Shown piece after piece: positions 16,675-25,138 of a DNA stretch of 55,157 nt. Each line of letters opens with the position of its first letter. The stretch's first letter is position 1. The notes beneath the pieces are model-generated. The model saw only the letters and a list, made by a program, of their open reading frames with translations. It made no database searches and was not told the DNA's origin. The stretch comes from Nannocystis exedens (GTDB lineage Bacteria; Myxococcota_A; Polyangia; Polyangiales; Polyangiaceae): NCBI GenBank assembly GCA_945861885.1, contig CAMAVR010000018.1:1-55157 (forward strand), written 5' to 3'. Both the position numbers and the translations under genes were made by a program.

Positions 16675-18092
16675 TAGCGATTCATTACGTGAATGGCTTG
16701 ACCGAGGGCGTTTAAGCTCGCCTCCATCAGCCCTTCACCGAGAGTAGGATGCGGGTGAATTGTTAGGCCGATGTCTTCGAGGAATGCGTGCATTTCGAGC
16801 GCGAGCGCACCTTCGCTGATGAGGTCGGTCGCTGACGGGCCGACGATGTGCACGCCGAGCACCTCGTGTGTCTTCTTGTCGGCGACGACTTTAAACAGGC
16901 CGTCGGTCTCGTTCACCGCCATAGCGCGCCCGAGTGCCGCGAACGGAAAGCGACCGATGGTCACGTCGATCCCTTTTTCTTTGGCTTGCGCTTCGGTCAG
17001 GCCGACTGTTGCAATCTCCGGCTCGGTAAAAATCGCCCCCGGGATCGCAACCCAATCTTTTGCTGCTTTGTGCCCGGCGATAATTTCGGCGACGACTTCG
17101 CCCTCTTTGCTCGCTTTGTGCGCGAGCATCGGCATGCCGCTCACATCGCCAATGGCGTAGATCGACGGCACTTTGGTCCGGCAGAATGTATCGGTCGGCA
17201 CAAATCCGCGATCGACCGTCAGGCCGACTTGCTCGAGGCCTAAGTTGGCGCCGTTTGGCCGCATCCCCACGGCGACGAGAACCATATCTGTCTCTACTGT
17301 TTCGGTTTTGCCGCCGCCGACATCGAGCTTTACGGTGACCGAGCCGTCTTTGTTTTTATCGTAGCCGACCGCTTTGGCGTTCAGCATGATCTTTGCGCCA
17401 TCTTTGATAAAGCGCTTTTGCACGACGGCGGTGCACTCGGCTTCGACGCCGGGGAGGAGCGTCGCTGTCGCTTCGACGATTGTTAGTTGAGCGCCGAGAC
17501 GCTGATAGACGCCGCCAAGTTCGAGCCCGATCACCCCGCCGCCGATAACAACAAGGCGCTTTGGTACTGCGCGCAGACTGACCGCTTCGCGCGCGCCGAT
17601 GATCTGCTTGCCGTCGAATTTAAAACCGGGAATTTCGATCGTCGTCGCGCCGGTTGCTATGACGATCGCTTTGGTCGCCTGAATCGTCTTCGTGCTGCCG
17701 TCGGCGAGTTTAAGTTCGACGCTCTTTGGGCCGGTAACTTTCGCTTCGCCTATGACGAGTTCGGCGCCGTTCCCCTTCAAGAGCGCTTTTACGCCGCCGG
17801 TTAGCTTTTTGACGATGCCGTCTTTCCAGTCTTGCATCTTTGCGGTGTCGACTCGCACGTTGTCGGCGAAGAGCCCCATCGTTGGGCCGTGTTTCGCGAA
17901 TTTTTCGTACGAGTGGCTCGCTGAAATTAGCGCTTTTGAGGGCACGCAGCCCCAATTTAGGCAGACGCCGCCGACCTCTTCTTTGTCGATGACGAGCACC
18001 GTTTGCTTCAGCTGCCCGAGCCGAATGCCGCACACGTATCCGCCTGGGCCGCCGCCAATTACCACTGCATCGTAGGTTGTTGTTGTCGTCAT
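16674..18092 (-). CDS. lpdA: dihydrolipoyl dehydrogenase (E3)
   Basis: 472 residues, normal for E3. Visible: the FAD loop IGGGPGGYVCGIRLGQ, the redox-active disulfide GGVCLNWGCVPSK, the NAD loop VVIGGGVIGLELGG, the second FAD contact SIYAIGDVSGMPMLAHKAS, and the C-terminal catalytic HPHPTLGE with His-Glu. It reoxidises the lipoyl arm of 2-oxoacid dehydrogenase complexes. The start has AAGGA six bases upstream. It lies 123 bases downstream of an E1-alpha gene; E1-beta and E2 genes are not in the window, so the complex must be encoded in pieces. The repeat between it and E1-alpha is listed separately. Confidence 0.96.
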   Translation of the reverse strand: MTTTTTYDAVVIGGGPGGYVCGIRLGQLKQTVLVIDKEEVGGVCLNWGCVPSKALISASHSYEKFAKHGPTMGLFADNVRVDTAKMQDWKDGIVKKLTGGVKALLKGNGAELVIGEAKVTGPKSVELKLADGSTKTIQATKAIVIATGATTIEIPGFKFDGKQIIGAREAVSLRAVPKRLVVIGGGVIGLELGGVYQRLGAQLTIVEATATLLPGVEAECTAVVQKRFIKDGAKIMLNAKAVGYDKNKDGSVTVKLDVGGGKTETVETDMVLVAVGMRPNGANLGLEQVGLTVDRGFVPTDTFCRTKVPSIYAIGDVSGMPMLAHKASKEGEVVAEIIAGHKAAKDWVAIPGAIFTEPEIATVGLTEAQAKEKGIDVTIGRFPFAALGRAMAVNETDGLFKVVADKKTHEVLGVHIVGPSATDLISEGALALEMHAFLEDIGLTIHPHPTLGEGLMEASLNALGQAIHVMNR

Positions 18093-18172
18093 CTGTGTCC
18101 TTGGTAGCGATATAGCTCAGAAAGTGGGGCGCTTTGGGGGCGGTTTGCAATTTTTTTGGGCCAGAAACAGCC

Positions 18173-18206
18173 GGGCACGTTTACGGGCACGGGCACGTTT
18201 ACGGGC
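18173..18206. repeat. short tandem repeat between E1-alpha and lpdA
   Basis: An 18-base unit GGGCACGTTTACGGGCAC is followed by 16 bases of a second copy. Mixed units of GGGCAC and GTTTAC are arranged head to tail. A T-rich stretch lies just left of it. No protein is encoded. It resembles the short hexamer-based repeats scattered in some myxobacterial genomes (inference). Confidence 0.75.
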
Positions 18207-18215
18207 TGAGAAAAA

Positions 18216-19304
18216 CTATGGGGCCTTTGGTAACCGTTGTTCCCTTAGATTCCACGTTTGGGTTTCGTAGACGTCTTCGAAGAGCGACTCGCTTGGTGGC
18301 GGTGGTAGCGCTTCTACTTCGGTGATCGCTTTTTGCAATTCGTCGGCGATTTCTTTGTCGATTTCTGCGTCGCGTGCTTCGGTGATCAGCTTTAGGTGCT
18401 TTAGGTGGCCTCTTAGTCTGGCTAGCGGATCTTTTTGCCGCCACTCTTCGACTTCGGCGTTGCTTCGGTAGAGCGTTGGGTCGTCGCTCGATGAGTGTGG
18501 GCCTATGCGGTAGGTTAGCGCTTCGATGAATGTTGGGCCGCCGCCGTTGCGGGCTCGTTCGATTGCGTCGTGCAGCACTTTATACGTCGCCAAAAAGTCG
18601 TTGCCGTCGACCCGCGTGCTTGGCATCCCGTACGCGACGCTCTTGATTGCGAATGTTTTTGACGCTGTTTGCCGCGATGCCGGAACGCTGATCGCCCAAT
18701 GATTGTTCTGGCAAACGATCACGCACGGTACGTGATAGACCGCCGCAAAATTCATCGCGTTATGAAAATCTGGCTCGCTCGTCCCCCCTTCGCCGCAGAA
18801 GGCGACGGTGACTTCTTTGGCCTTCTGCAATTTCATCGCCCATGCGGTGCCGACGGCGTGCGGCAGCTGCGTCGCAATGCATGACGACCAGCTTACCTGG
18901 TTGACGCTCCGCCCCGATTGATGGCTCGGCATCTGGCGCCCTTTCGCAATATCGCCAGAATTGCCGAAAATTTGAGCCAAAAATGAATTGAGCGGAAACC
19001 CTCGCGCGAGCATCACACTCTGCTCACGCAGCGCGGGAAAGACCCAATCGTTTTCGCGCACGGCGAGGCCTGTTGCGATCGGCACCGCTTCTTGCCCTTC
19101 AGATGGGCCGTAAAACCCGATGCGCCCTTGGCGCTGCAAGAGAAGCATCCGCGCATCGATCGCACGAAGGCGCCGCATCTCGCGGTACGCGCGAAGGAGC
19201 GTCGCGTTCGGAATCAGCGGGTCGGGATCGGCCGTGTGATCGGCGCGAAGCACGCGAAAAAGCGGATGCTCAGAAGCTGGGGCTGACGCAGGAGCGGGAT
19301 GCAT
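18216..19304 (-). CDS. pdhA: 2-oxoacid dehydrogenase E1 component, alpha subunit (pyruvate dehydrogenase type)
   Basis: 362 residues, typical of the alpha chain of heterotetrameric E1. It binds thiamine diphosphate: the motif starts GEGGTSEPDFHNAMNFA (usual GDG replaced by GEG) and ends QNNHWAIS. SRQTASKTFA and the phosphorylation-loop-like YRIGPHSSSDDPTLYR match pyruvate dehydrogenase more than branched-chain enzymes, but both are possible. The catalytic step is decarboxylation of the 2-oxoacid and transfer to lipoate. The obligatory beta chain and E2 are not adjacent, which is unusual; lpdA follows directly. An upstream epimerase gene points to propionate/methylmalonate context. Confidence 0.88.
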   Translation of the reverse strand: MHPAPASAPASEHPLFRVLRADHTADPDPLIPNATLLRAYREMRRLRAIDARMLLLQRQGRIGFYGPSEGQEAVPIATGLAVRENDWVFPALREQSVMLARGFPLNSFLAQIFGNSGDIAKGRQMPSHQSGRSVNQVSWSSCIATQLPHAVGTAWAMKLQKAKEVTVAFCGEGGTSEPDFHNAMNFAAVYHVPCVIVCQNNHWAISVPASRQTASKTFAIKSVAYGMPSTRVDGNDFLATYKVLHDAIERARNGGGPTFIEALTYRIGPHSSSDDPTLYRSNAEVEEWRQKDPLARLRGHLKHLKLITEARDAEIDKEIADELQKAITEVEALPPPPSESLFEDVYETQTWNLREQRLPKAP

Positions 19305-19331
19305 CGGAAAGTGTTTATAGCCGAATTCGCG

Positions 19332-19760
19332 TCAAGTGTGATGTTCGGCCGGTTCGACCAGTTCGAACAGGACGCCGCCGGTCGCTTTCGGGTGGATGAA
19401 GGCAACTTTGTGCCCTCGCGCTCCGAATCGTGGCGTTTCGTCGATTAGCGGCACGCCTAGCGTTTTTAGGAGCGCTAGCGCTTCCTCAATCCCTTCGACT
19501 TCAATGGCGATGTGGTGTAGCCCTGGGCCGCGCTTGTCGAGAAATTTTTCTAGCCCGTCGTTCCCCTTTGGGGTGATGAGCTCGATGCTTGTCTCGCTGC
19601 CTATTTCGCCAATCGGCAGGAGCGCCGCTTCCGTCTTTTGCGCGGGCACATACTCGCGGTCTTGCGGCTCGAGGCCGAACACCGTCTTGTATATTTTGAG
19701 CGACTCATCAATGTCGCGCACGCAGACGGCGATGTGGTCGATTTTCTTTATTTTGAACAC
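19332..19760 (-). CDS. mce: methylmalonyl-CoA epimerase
   Basis: 142 residues, the usual length. The glyoxalase/VOC fold is clear: KIDHIAVCVRDIDESLKIYK with the first metal His, then ELITPKGND, PGLHHIAIEVEGIEEAL with the second metal His, and the closing GGVLFELVEP with the Glu ligand. It interconverts the (2S) and (2R) methylmalonyl-CoA forms on the route from propionyl-CoA to succinyl-CoA. It is the first gene of a minus-strand run with E1-alpha and lpdA, and is divergent from the plsB gene. The spacing to E1-alpha is 27 bases, so co-transcription is likely. Confidence 0.93.
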   Translation of the reverse strand: MFKIKKIDHIAVCVRDIDESLKIYKTVFGLEPQDREYVPAQKTEAALLPIGEIGSETSIELITPKGNDGLEKFLDKRGPGLHHIAIEVEGIEEALALLKTLGVPLIDETPRFGARGHKVAFIHPKATGGVLFELVEPAEHHT

Positions 19761-19825
19761 TTGCCAAACCCCATTCGCTTCAATTGAATTGCCATGCCCT
19801 TCCGAGTCTGCAAGACCACTCTATC

Positions 19826-22465
19826 GTGAGTGACCGCCCTCTTGTTTCGTATGAACCGAATCCCGTGCTCGCATGGGTGTATCAGCGCTTTTTTGAGCAT
19901 ATTGAGGTCGATCCCGCATGGGTTGCCGCAGTGCGTGATGCGCAATCGAGGGGGACGGTTGTCTATGTCATGCGCAATTTGTCGTTCGTCGACTTTTTGG
20001 CGCTCGACTACCTGACGAAGCGATTTAGCCTGCCACAAGTTCGTTTTGCCAACGATTTAGGCCTTTCGGTGTTCGAGCCGATGGGGCGCGGGTGGTTTCA
20101 AGCGTTCAAAAGAAAGGCGCCCGCGGCCGATATTGAGGACTTTAAGCGCGGTCTTCGCGAAGGGCTTTCCGCGGCGCTGTTTTTGAAGAGGCCACCGGCG
20201 CTATTTGACGGGTCGACGCGTGGTCAGGTCGAGGGGGATGGCTATTTGCGCGCGCTGTTCGAAGTTCAGCGCGAGCAAGAGCAGCCGATCTTGGCGATGC
20301 CGCTGACATTTATTTGGTCAAAAGAGGCAGAGGCGGTCGAGCACACTATTTTCGACGCGATGTTTGGTCCGCGCGAATGGCCAGGAAAAGCGCGCACAAT
20401 CGCGCAGTTTTTGGCCAACTATCGGAACGTGACGCTACGCGCCGGAAAGCCGGTCGATGTCAGAGCGTTTCTCGCAAAAGAGGGCCACACGGCCGATGAC
20501 GCGCGTGAGCCGGTGGCCGATCAAGTGCTCGTTCGGCGCATCACATACACGCTGCTGAGGCGTCTTGAGCGCGAGCGACGGGCGGTTCTCGGGCCGACGA
20601 AAAAGCCGCCGGATCGCTTTCACGACGAAGTGCTCCGAAGCCCCAAGTTAAAAAAAGTGATCACCGACATGGCAGGCGAGGGGGCGGATGAACGCGCCGC
20701 TCTCGCGCAGCGCGCAACGTCGATGCTCCGCGAAATGGGCGCTTCGCTCGATGTGAACTCGATCGCATGGATGAACGCGCTTTTTGAGCAAATCACTTCG
20801 CGCATGTACCGGGGGATCGAAGTCGATACGTCCGGGCTCGATCGCCTTCGTGAGCTCGCCAAAGAGGGGACATTGGTGCTTCTGCCGAGCCACAAGTCAC
20901 ACCTCGATTACCTCGTGCTCGTGCATTTATTTTATCGGCAGCGGCTTCAGCTGCCGATGATTGCGGCGGGCGACAACCTCAGTTTTTTCCCGCTCGGCCC
21001 GCTCTTTCGGCGAGGGGGCGCGTTTTTTATTCGTCGAAATTTTCGCGGCGACAAGCTCTATGCCGCCGTTGTCGATGCCTACATCCGCCACTTGATCAAA
21101 GACGGGTGGTCGATCGAAGTGTTTATCGAGGGGGGGCGATCGCGGACGGGGAAGCTCCTGCCGCCGAAGCTCGGCCTTCTAACAATGATGGTCGATGCCG
21201 CCATGGGGACGCAGCGAAAATCCTTTTTTTGCCCGATTTCAATCGGCTATGAGCGCGTGGTCGAAGAAGAGTCGCTTGCGCGTGAGCTCGCTGGCGCCGA
21301 GAAAAAGAAAGAAGATGTCAAAGGCCTTCTCGGGACGTTGAACTTGATGGTCGGCCATTACGGCCGGCTCAATGTCCAGTTTGGCAATCCGTTGACGATT
21401 GAGCAGATCGCGCGCGAGCTCGACCCGCAAAGTCAGTTCGAGCCGTCAAAGCTCCCGCCGTCGCGTCGTCGCGCACTCATTACGCGGCTTGCGTACCGTG
21501 TGATGAACGAGATCAATCGCGTGACCGCGGTGACGCCCGGTTCGCTTGTCGCGATGGCGCTTCTCGCGCACGATCATCGCGGCGTATCGCATGCGGAGCT
21601 GGTCGATCTGTGCGATCGCTTGGCAGTTCGTCTGCAAGAGCAAGAGGCGCGATTTGTACCATCGCTGGTCGATTTGTCGGGGCGGCATCCTGTGCGGCGC
21701 GAGGCGCTTCGCGAAGCGTGCGAGCTATTTATTCGTGCGGGGAACGTCGAGGCGCATCGCCCTGGCGCGCCTGCTGTAGCGGGAGTGAGCCGCGCTGCGG
21801 CTGATGACGCGATCTACGTGGTGCCCGAAAGAGCTCGAATGCGGCTCGATTTATCGAAGAATATTATCATTCACTTCTTCGTAGGGCGCGCGCTATGCGC
21901 TGTTGCCGTGGCCTCGCCCGATCGCGCGGCGGTGCCGCTCGACGTTGTGCGTGAGCGTGTCCGCACTCTGTCGCGGCTTTTCAAGTACGAGTTTTTGTTT
22001 CGCGCCGATGCGCCGTTCGAAAAGATTTTCGAAGATGAACTCACGGCGATGATCGCCGAAGGGGAGCTTGTTCGCGAAGGGGATGCGATTTCGATCGGTC
22101 TCGATGAAGCGGGAGCGAACGTTGCGCTCTACGCGAGCCTCATACGAAATTTCATCGAAGGGTATCGCGTCGCTGCGCGATCGCTTTCGGTGCTGATCCG
22201 CGGGCCGCTCACGCCGAAAGAGTTGACAAAGCGGGCAATTACCGTTGGCGAGCGGATGTTTTTGGGGGGGGAGATTAGGCGGCGGGAGGCGGTAAGTCGC
22301 CCTCTTTTTGAAAATGCATTTTCAGCATTCGTCGATCAAGGGTATTTGGTGCGAGAGGAGGGGAAATTGCGCCTAACCGATTCGTTCTCAAATATGGCCG
22401 CTGTGCGCGCCATTGAAGGAAAGGTGGCGGGCCTCTTGGAGCGCGGCGTGGTGGACGGCACGTGA
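19826..22465 (+). CDS. plsB: glycerol-3-phosphate 1-O-acyltransferase
   Basis: 879 residues from GTG 19826 (a TTG at 19784 is also possible; neither has a good ribosome site, but MSDRPLVSYEPNP fits the N-terminus better). PlsB puts the first acyl chain on glycerol-3-phosphate at the inner membrane. Catalytic blocks: I PSHKSHLDYLVL (HxxxxD), II GGAFFIRRNF, III VEVFIEGGRSRTGK-like (here SIEVFIEGGRSRTGK), IV FCPISIGYERV. The long N-terminal region (VVYVMRNLSFVDFLALDYL) and helical C-terminus are as in the family. Its stop overlaps the start of the methyltransferase gene (GTGA), an odd partner for lipid synthesis. Confidence 0.93.
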   Translation: MSDRPLVSYEPNPVLAWVYQRFFEHIEVDPAWVAAVRDAQSRGTVVYVMRNLSFVDFLALDYLTKRFSLPQVRFANDLGLSVFEPMGRGWFQAFKRKAPAADIEDFKRGLREGLSAALFLKRPPALFDGSTRGQVEGDGYLRALFEVQREQEQPILAMPLTFIWSKEAEAVEHTIFDAMFGPREWPGKARTIAQFLANYRNVTLRAGKPVDVRAFLAKEGHTADDAREPVADQVLVRRITYTLLRRLERERRAVLGPTKKPPDRFHDEVLRSPKLKKVITDMAGEGADERAALAQRATSMLREMGASLDVNSIAWMNALFEQITSRMYRGIEVDTSGLDRLRELAKEGTLVLLPSHKSHLDYLVLVHLFYRQRLQLPMIAAGDNLSFFPLGPLFRRGGAFFIRRNFRGDKLYAAVVDAYIRHLIKDGWSIEVFIEGGRSRTGKLLPPKLGLLTMMVDAAMGTQRKSFFCPISIGYERVVEEESLARELAGAEKKKEDVKGLLGTLNLMVGHYGRLNVQFGNPLTIEQIARELDPQSQFEPSKLPPSRRRALITRLAYRVMNEINRVTAVTPGSLVAMALLAHDHRGVSHAELVDLCDRLAVRLQEQEARFVPSLVDLSGRHPVRREALREACELFIRAGNVEAHRPGAPAVAGVSRAAADDAIYVVPERARMRLDLSKNIIIHFFVGRALCAVAVASPDRAAVPLDVVRERVRTLSRLFKYEFLFRADAPFEKIFEDELTAMIAEGELVREGDAISIGLDEAGANVALYASLIRNFIEGYRVAARSLSVLIRGPLTPKELTKRAITVGERMFLGGEIRRREAVSRPLFENAFSAFVDQGYLVREEGKLRLTDSFSNMAAVRAIEGKVAGLLERGVVDGT

Positions 22466-23367
22466 TAGCCGCGATTGGATCGGTGCGCGTGGTGAAGTCC
22501 GATGCGTGCCATCTCGGCCGCTATGTTGAACCAGAGAGCGCGGAGCTCGCGTATGTCGATCCGCCGTTTTCGGTCGGTGTCGCGTTTGGGGCGCGCACCA
22601 AAAAAAATGAAGTGCGCGCTCGCTCAAACGAAGCGAGCGGCCCTGTCGCTTACGATGACAAATGGGAGTCGATTGGCGACTACCTCGCCTGGCTCGAAAT
22701 TCGGTTGCGCGCGATATGGCAGCTTTTGGCGCCGACGGGGACGATGTGGCTTCATCTCGACTACCGCGCAGTTCACGAAGCGAAACTATTGTGCGACACA
22801 GTTTGTGGGCGATCGCGCGCCATCGGTGAAGTGATCTGGTCGCCCGGCAACGGCGCAAAATCACGAAATGGCCCTGGAATTACGCACCAAACGCTGCTCC
22901 TTTACGCGAAGAGCGACGAGTTTATTTGGAATCGCAGCGACGTGATGCTTCGCGAGCCGTTCGCGGAGACAAGCCTGGCGATGCACTTTAAGCAGAGGGA
23001 CGAACAGGGGCGGGCGTTTCGGGAGCGCGTGGTGAACGGCAAAGCGTATCGGTACTTTGCCGACGAGGGGCGCGCGATTGGGAGCATCTGGGCCGACTGT
23101 CCGGCGATGATCGCGAACACGCCGATTCACTCGGAAGCGACCGGCTATCCGACGCAAAAGCCTCTAAAGTTGCTCGAGCGAATCGTCCGCGCATCGAGTA
23201 GCCCGGGGGGGCTAGTGATCGATCCGTTTTGCGGTTCAGGGACGACGCTTCACGCGGCGGCGATTTCAGGGCGGCGCGCGGTCGGCTGCGATATCGGAGC
23301 GCTAGCTGTCGAAACAACAACAAACCGTTTGCGCAAGGCTGGGATTCCCCCTCACCCCCTACGATAG
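22462..23367 (+). CDS. orphan site-specific DNA methyltransferase (N4/N6 type, beta order)
   Basis: 301 residues from GTG 22462. Motif IV comes first (AYVDPPFSVGVAF, DPPF) and the SAM motif I comes last (VIDPFCGSGTTLHAAAIS, then AVGCDIGALAVETT), which is the beta-group order of N4-cytosine or N6-adenine methylases. A target-recognition stretch lies between (about 95-220), including GNGAKSRNGPGITHQT and SIWADCP. No restriction gene is adjacent, so it is probably a solitary regulator or phase-type methylase. Start and stop overlap plsB (GTGA), and its TAG stop lies inside the first copy of a 36-base tandem repeat. Confidence 0.88.
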   Translation: MIAAIGSVRVVKSDACHLGRYVEPESAELAYVDPPFSVGVAFGARTKKNEVRARSNEASGPVAYDDKWESIGDYLAWLEIRLRAIWQLLAPTGTMWLHLDYRAVHEAKLLCDTVCGRSRAIGEVIWSPGNGAKSRNGPGITHQTLLLYAKSDEFIWNRSDVMLREPFAETSLAMHFKQRDEQGRAFRERVVNGKAYRYFADEGRAIGSIWADCPAMIANTPIHSEATGYPTQKPLKLLERIVRASSSPGGLVIDPFCGSGTTLHAAAISGRRAVGCDIGALAVETTTNRLRKAGIPPHPLR

Positions 23368-23477
23368 AAGCGGTGGCCGCGTCCCCCTCACCCCCTACGA
23401 TAGAAGCGGTGGCCGCGTCCCCTCTCCCGGAGGGAGAGGGGGAGTTCGCGTCGCGCTTGTCGCTTGGGGGTGAGGGG
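23346..23477. repeat. 36-bp tandem repeat plus nested palindromes (REP-like)
   Basis: Two perfect copies of a 36-base unit (23346-23381 and 23382-23417), each starting TCCCCCTCACCCCCTACG, are followed by a perfect 10-bp-arm palindrome with a 3-base centre (23419-23428 and 23432-23441; CCCCTCTCCC/GGGAGAGGGG). GGGGGTGAGGGG (23466-23477) is the reverse complement of CCCCTCACCCCC in the repeat unit, so a long nested hairpin can form. It resembles dispersed REP/BIME-type elements. It sits between the methyltransferase and malQ and may act as a transcript-end stabiliser. Confidence 0.85.
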
Positions 23478-23518
23478 AGTGCGCGTTCGCGATGCTATTC
23501 GGCACAATATAGTGCTAC

Positions 23519-25057
23519 GTGAAGCGCATGAGCCGAATTGTGGGCGCTGTTGTTCCGCTTTTTTCAATCCGATCACGCAGCGACTGGGGGATTGGGCAGT
23601 TTAGCGACTTGGCGCTCTGCGCGCGGTGGCTTCAGAGCGCAGGCTGCTCGATGCTTCAACTCTTGCCGACTTACACGCTCGCTGGCGGAGAGCGAAGCCC
23701 ATACGGCGCGTGCACAGCGTTTGGGCTCGATCCGGTTTACGTCACAATCGACGCGATTGCCGATCTCGACGCGAACGAAATAGCAAAGCTCGTTTCGGGC
23801 GATCAGCTCGCGCGTGTTAGAAATAGCTCTGTCGTCCTCTACGACGACGTGCGCAATTTGAAAGCGCACGCAATTGGGCGCGCTTTTGAGCTGTTTTATG
23901 AGCGCGAATGGCTTCGCTCTACGCCTCGCGCCGGCGAGCTTCGAGCGTTCATCGCGCGCGAGAGCGCTTGGCTCGACGACTACGCGCTCTACATGGCGCT
24001 TCGTGAGATTCATGAGCGCGCCGGTTGGCAATCGTGGCCGGCGAAAGATCGCGACCGCGATGCGCAAGAGATGCGCCGAGTTGAAGAGCTGCATTCGAAG
24101 CGCCTTCTCGCGGTGAAATACGCGCAGTGGATCGCGTTCGATCAGTGGGCGAAAGCGCGCATAGAGGTTAATCGCATCGGCGTTGAGTTGATGGGCGATC
24201 TCCCATTTATTGTCGGTGCCGAGAGCGCCGATGTGTGGAGTCACCCGCGCGAATTCGAGCGCGAGACATCGCTCGGCGTGCCGCCCGATGGCTTCGACCC
24301 GAACGGGCAAGATTGGGGGCTTCCGTCATACAACTGGCGCGCGATGGACGCGAACGGGCTCGAATGGCTTCGCGATCGCACCGCGCATGCCGCGCGCCTT
24401 TACGACCGCTTCCGTCTCGATCACGTTGTCGGCTATTTTCGAATGTGGCTCTGTCGCCAAGGCGAGTGCGGTCGATTTGAACCGGGCGATGAATCGGCGC
24501 AAAACGATCGCGGGCGCAACGTGCTCGGCGCGATGAAAGAGGCAGCGGGTAAGTCGGAGCTAATCGCAGAAGACTTAGGGGTGATTCCGCAGTTCGTGCG
24601 CGATGCGATGAACGAGTTCGGCATGCCTGGCTATCGCGTTCTCCCGTGGGAACGTGATGCTCACGGTCTTCGCGATCCGAGGCAATTTCCAGCGCTAAGC
24701 GTGGCAACATGGAGCACGCACGATACGCCGCCAATCACGGCGTGGTGGGGAGACCTGCAGCCATACGAGCGCGAAGAGTTTGCACGAATTGGCGGTTTTT
24801 CGCCTGATATTGCAGGTGAAGCGCGCGACAACGCGCTGCTGTCGCTGCTCTTTCAGTCGGGGTCGTCGCTCGCACTTGTGCAAGCGCAAGAGCTTTTAGG
24901 CGAAAAAACGCGCATCAATACACCCGGAACCGTCAGCGACAACAACTGGGCTTACCGCCTACCAGAGCCGATCGAATCGCTGATGGCTGACAAAGCGCGA
25001 AGTGGGCGCTTCGAACAAATTGCCGCGCTAGCACGAGCCGCTTACCGCAGCCAGTAA
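23519..25057 (+). CDS. malQ: 4-alpha-glucanotransferase
   Basis: 512 residues, the standard GH77 length (start GTG 23519 or ATG 23528). GH77 markers: the N-terminal RSRSDWGIGQFSDL, GERSPYGACTAFG, LMGDLPFIVGAESADVWSHP, then FDPNGQDWGLPSYNW, the nucleophile region YDRFRLDHVVGYF (Asp in RxDH), the acid/base SELIAEDLGVIP (Glu), and WSTHDTPPITAWWGD (Asp). The C-terminal NTPGTVSDNNWAYRLP closes the active site. It transfers alpha-1,4-glucan segments in maltodextrin/glycogen use. It is followed by the debranching enzyme gene, so the pair handles glycogen breakdown. Confidence 0.97.
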   Translation: MKRMSRIVGAVVPLFSIRSRSDWGIGQFSDLALCARWLQSAGCSMLQLLPTYTLAGGERSPYGACTAFGLDPVYVTIDAIADLDANEIAKLVSGDQLARVRNSSVVLYDDVRNLKAHAIGRAFELFYEREWLRSTPRAGELRAFIARESAWLDDYALYMALREIHERAGWQSWPAKDRDRDAQEMRRVEELHSKRLLAVKYAQWIAFDQWAKARIEVNRIGVELMGDLPFIVGAESADVWSHPREFERETSLGVPPDGFDPNGQDWGLPSYNWRAMDANGLEWLRDRTAHAARLYDRFRLDHVVGYFRMWLCRQGECGRFEPGDESAQNDRGRNVLGAMKEAAGKSELIAEDLGVIPQFVRDAMNEFGMPGYRVLPWERDAHGLRDPRQFPALSVATWSTHDTPPITAWWGDLQPYEREEFARIGGFSPDIAGEARDNALLSLLFQSGSSLALVQAQELLGEKTRINTPGTVSDNNWAYRLPEPIESLMADKARSGRFEQIAALARAAYRSQ

Positions 25058-25138
25058 CCGCATGCGTGAAAAGGCAAACGATCACGCGGGTGAGCAATTT
25101 CGTATTTTTGGCAAGTGTTATCGTACAATCGCAACCTG

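Noticed and set aside
23346..23417. 36-bp repeats as a CRISPR array
   Set aside because: The two copies are adjacent with no spacer, and no cas gene is present.
23229..23522. 97-aa frame with a 12-residue repeat (SPSPPTIEAVAA)
   Set aside because: The repeat is a by-product of the 36-base DNA repeat. The frame is a shadow of the methyltransferase gene.
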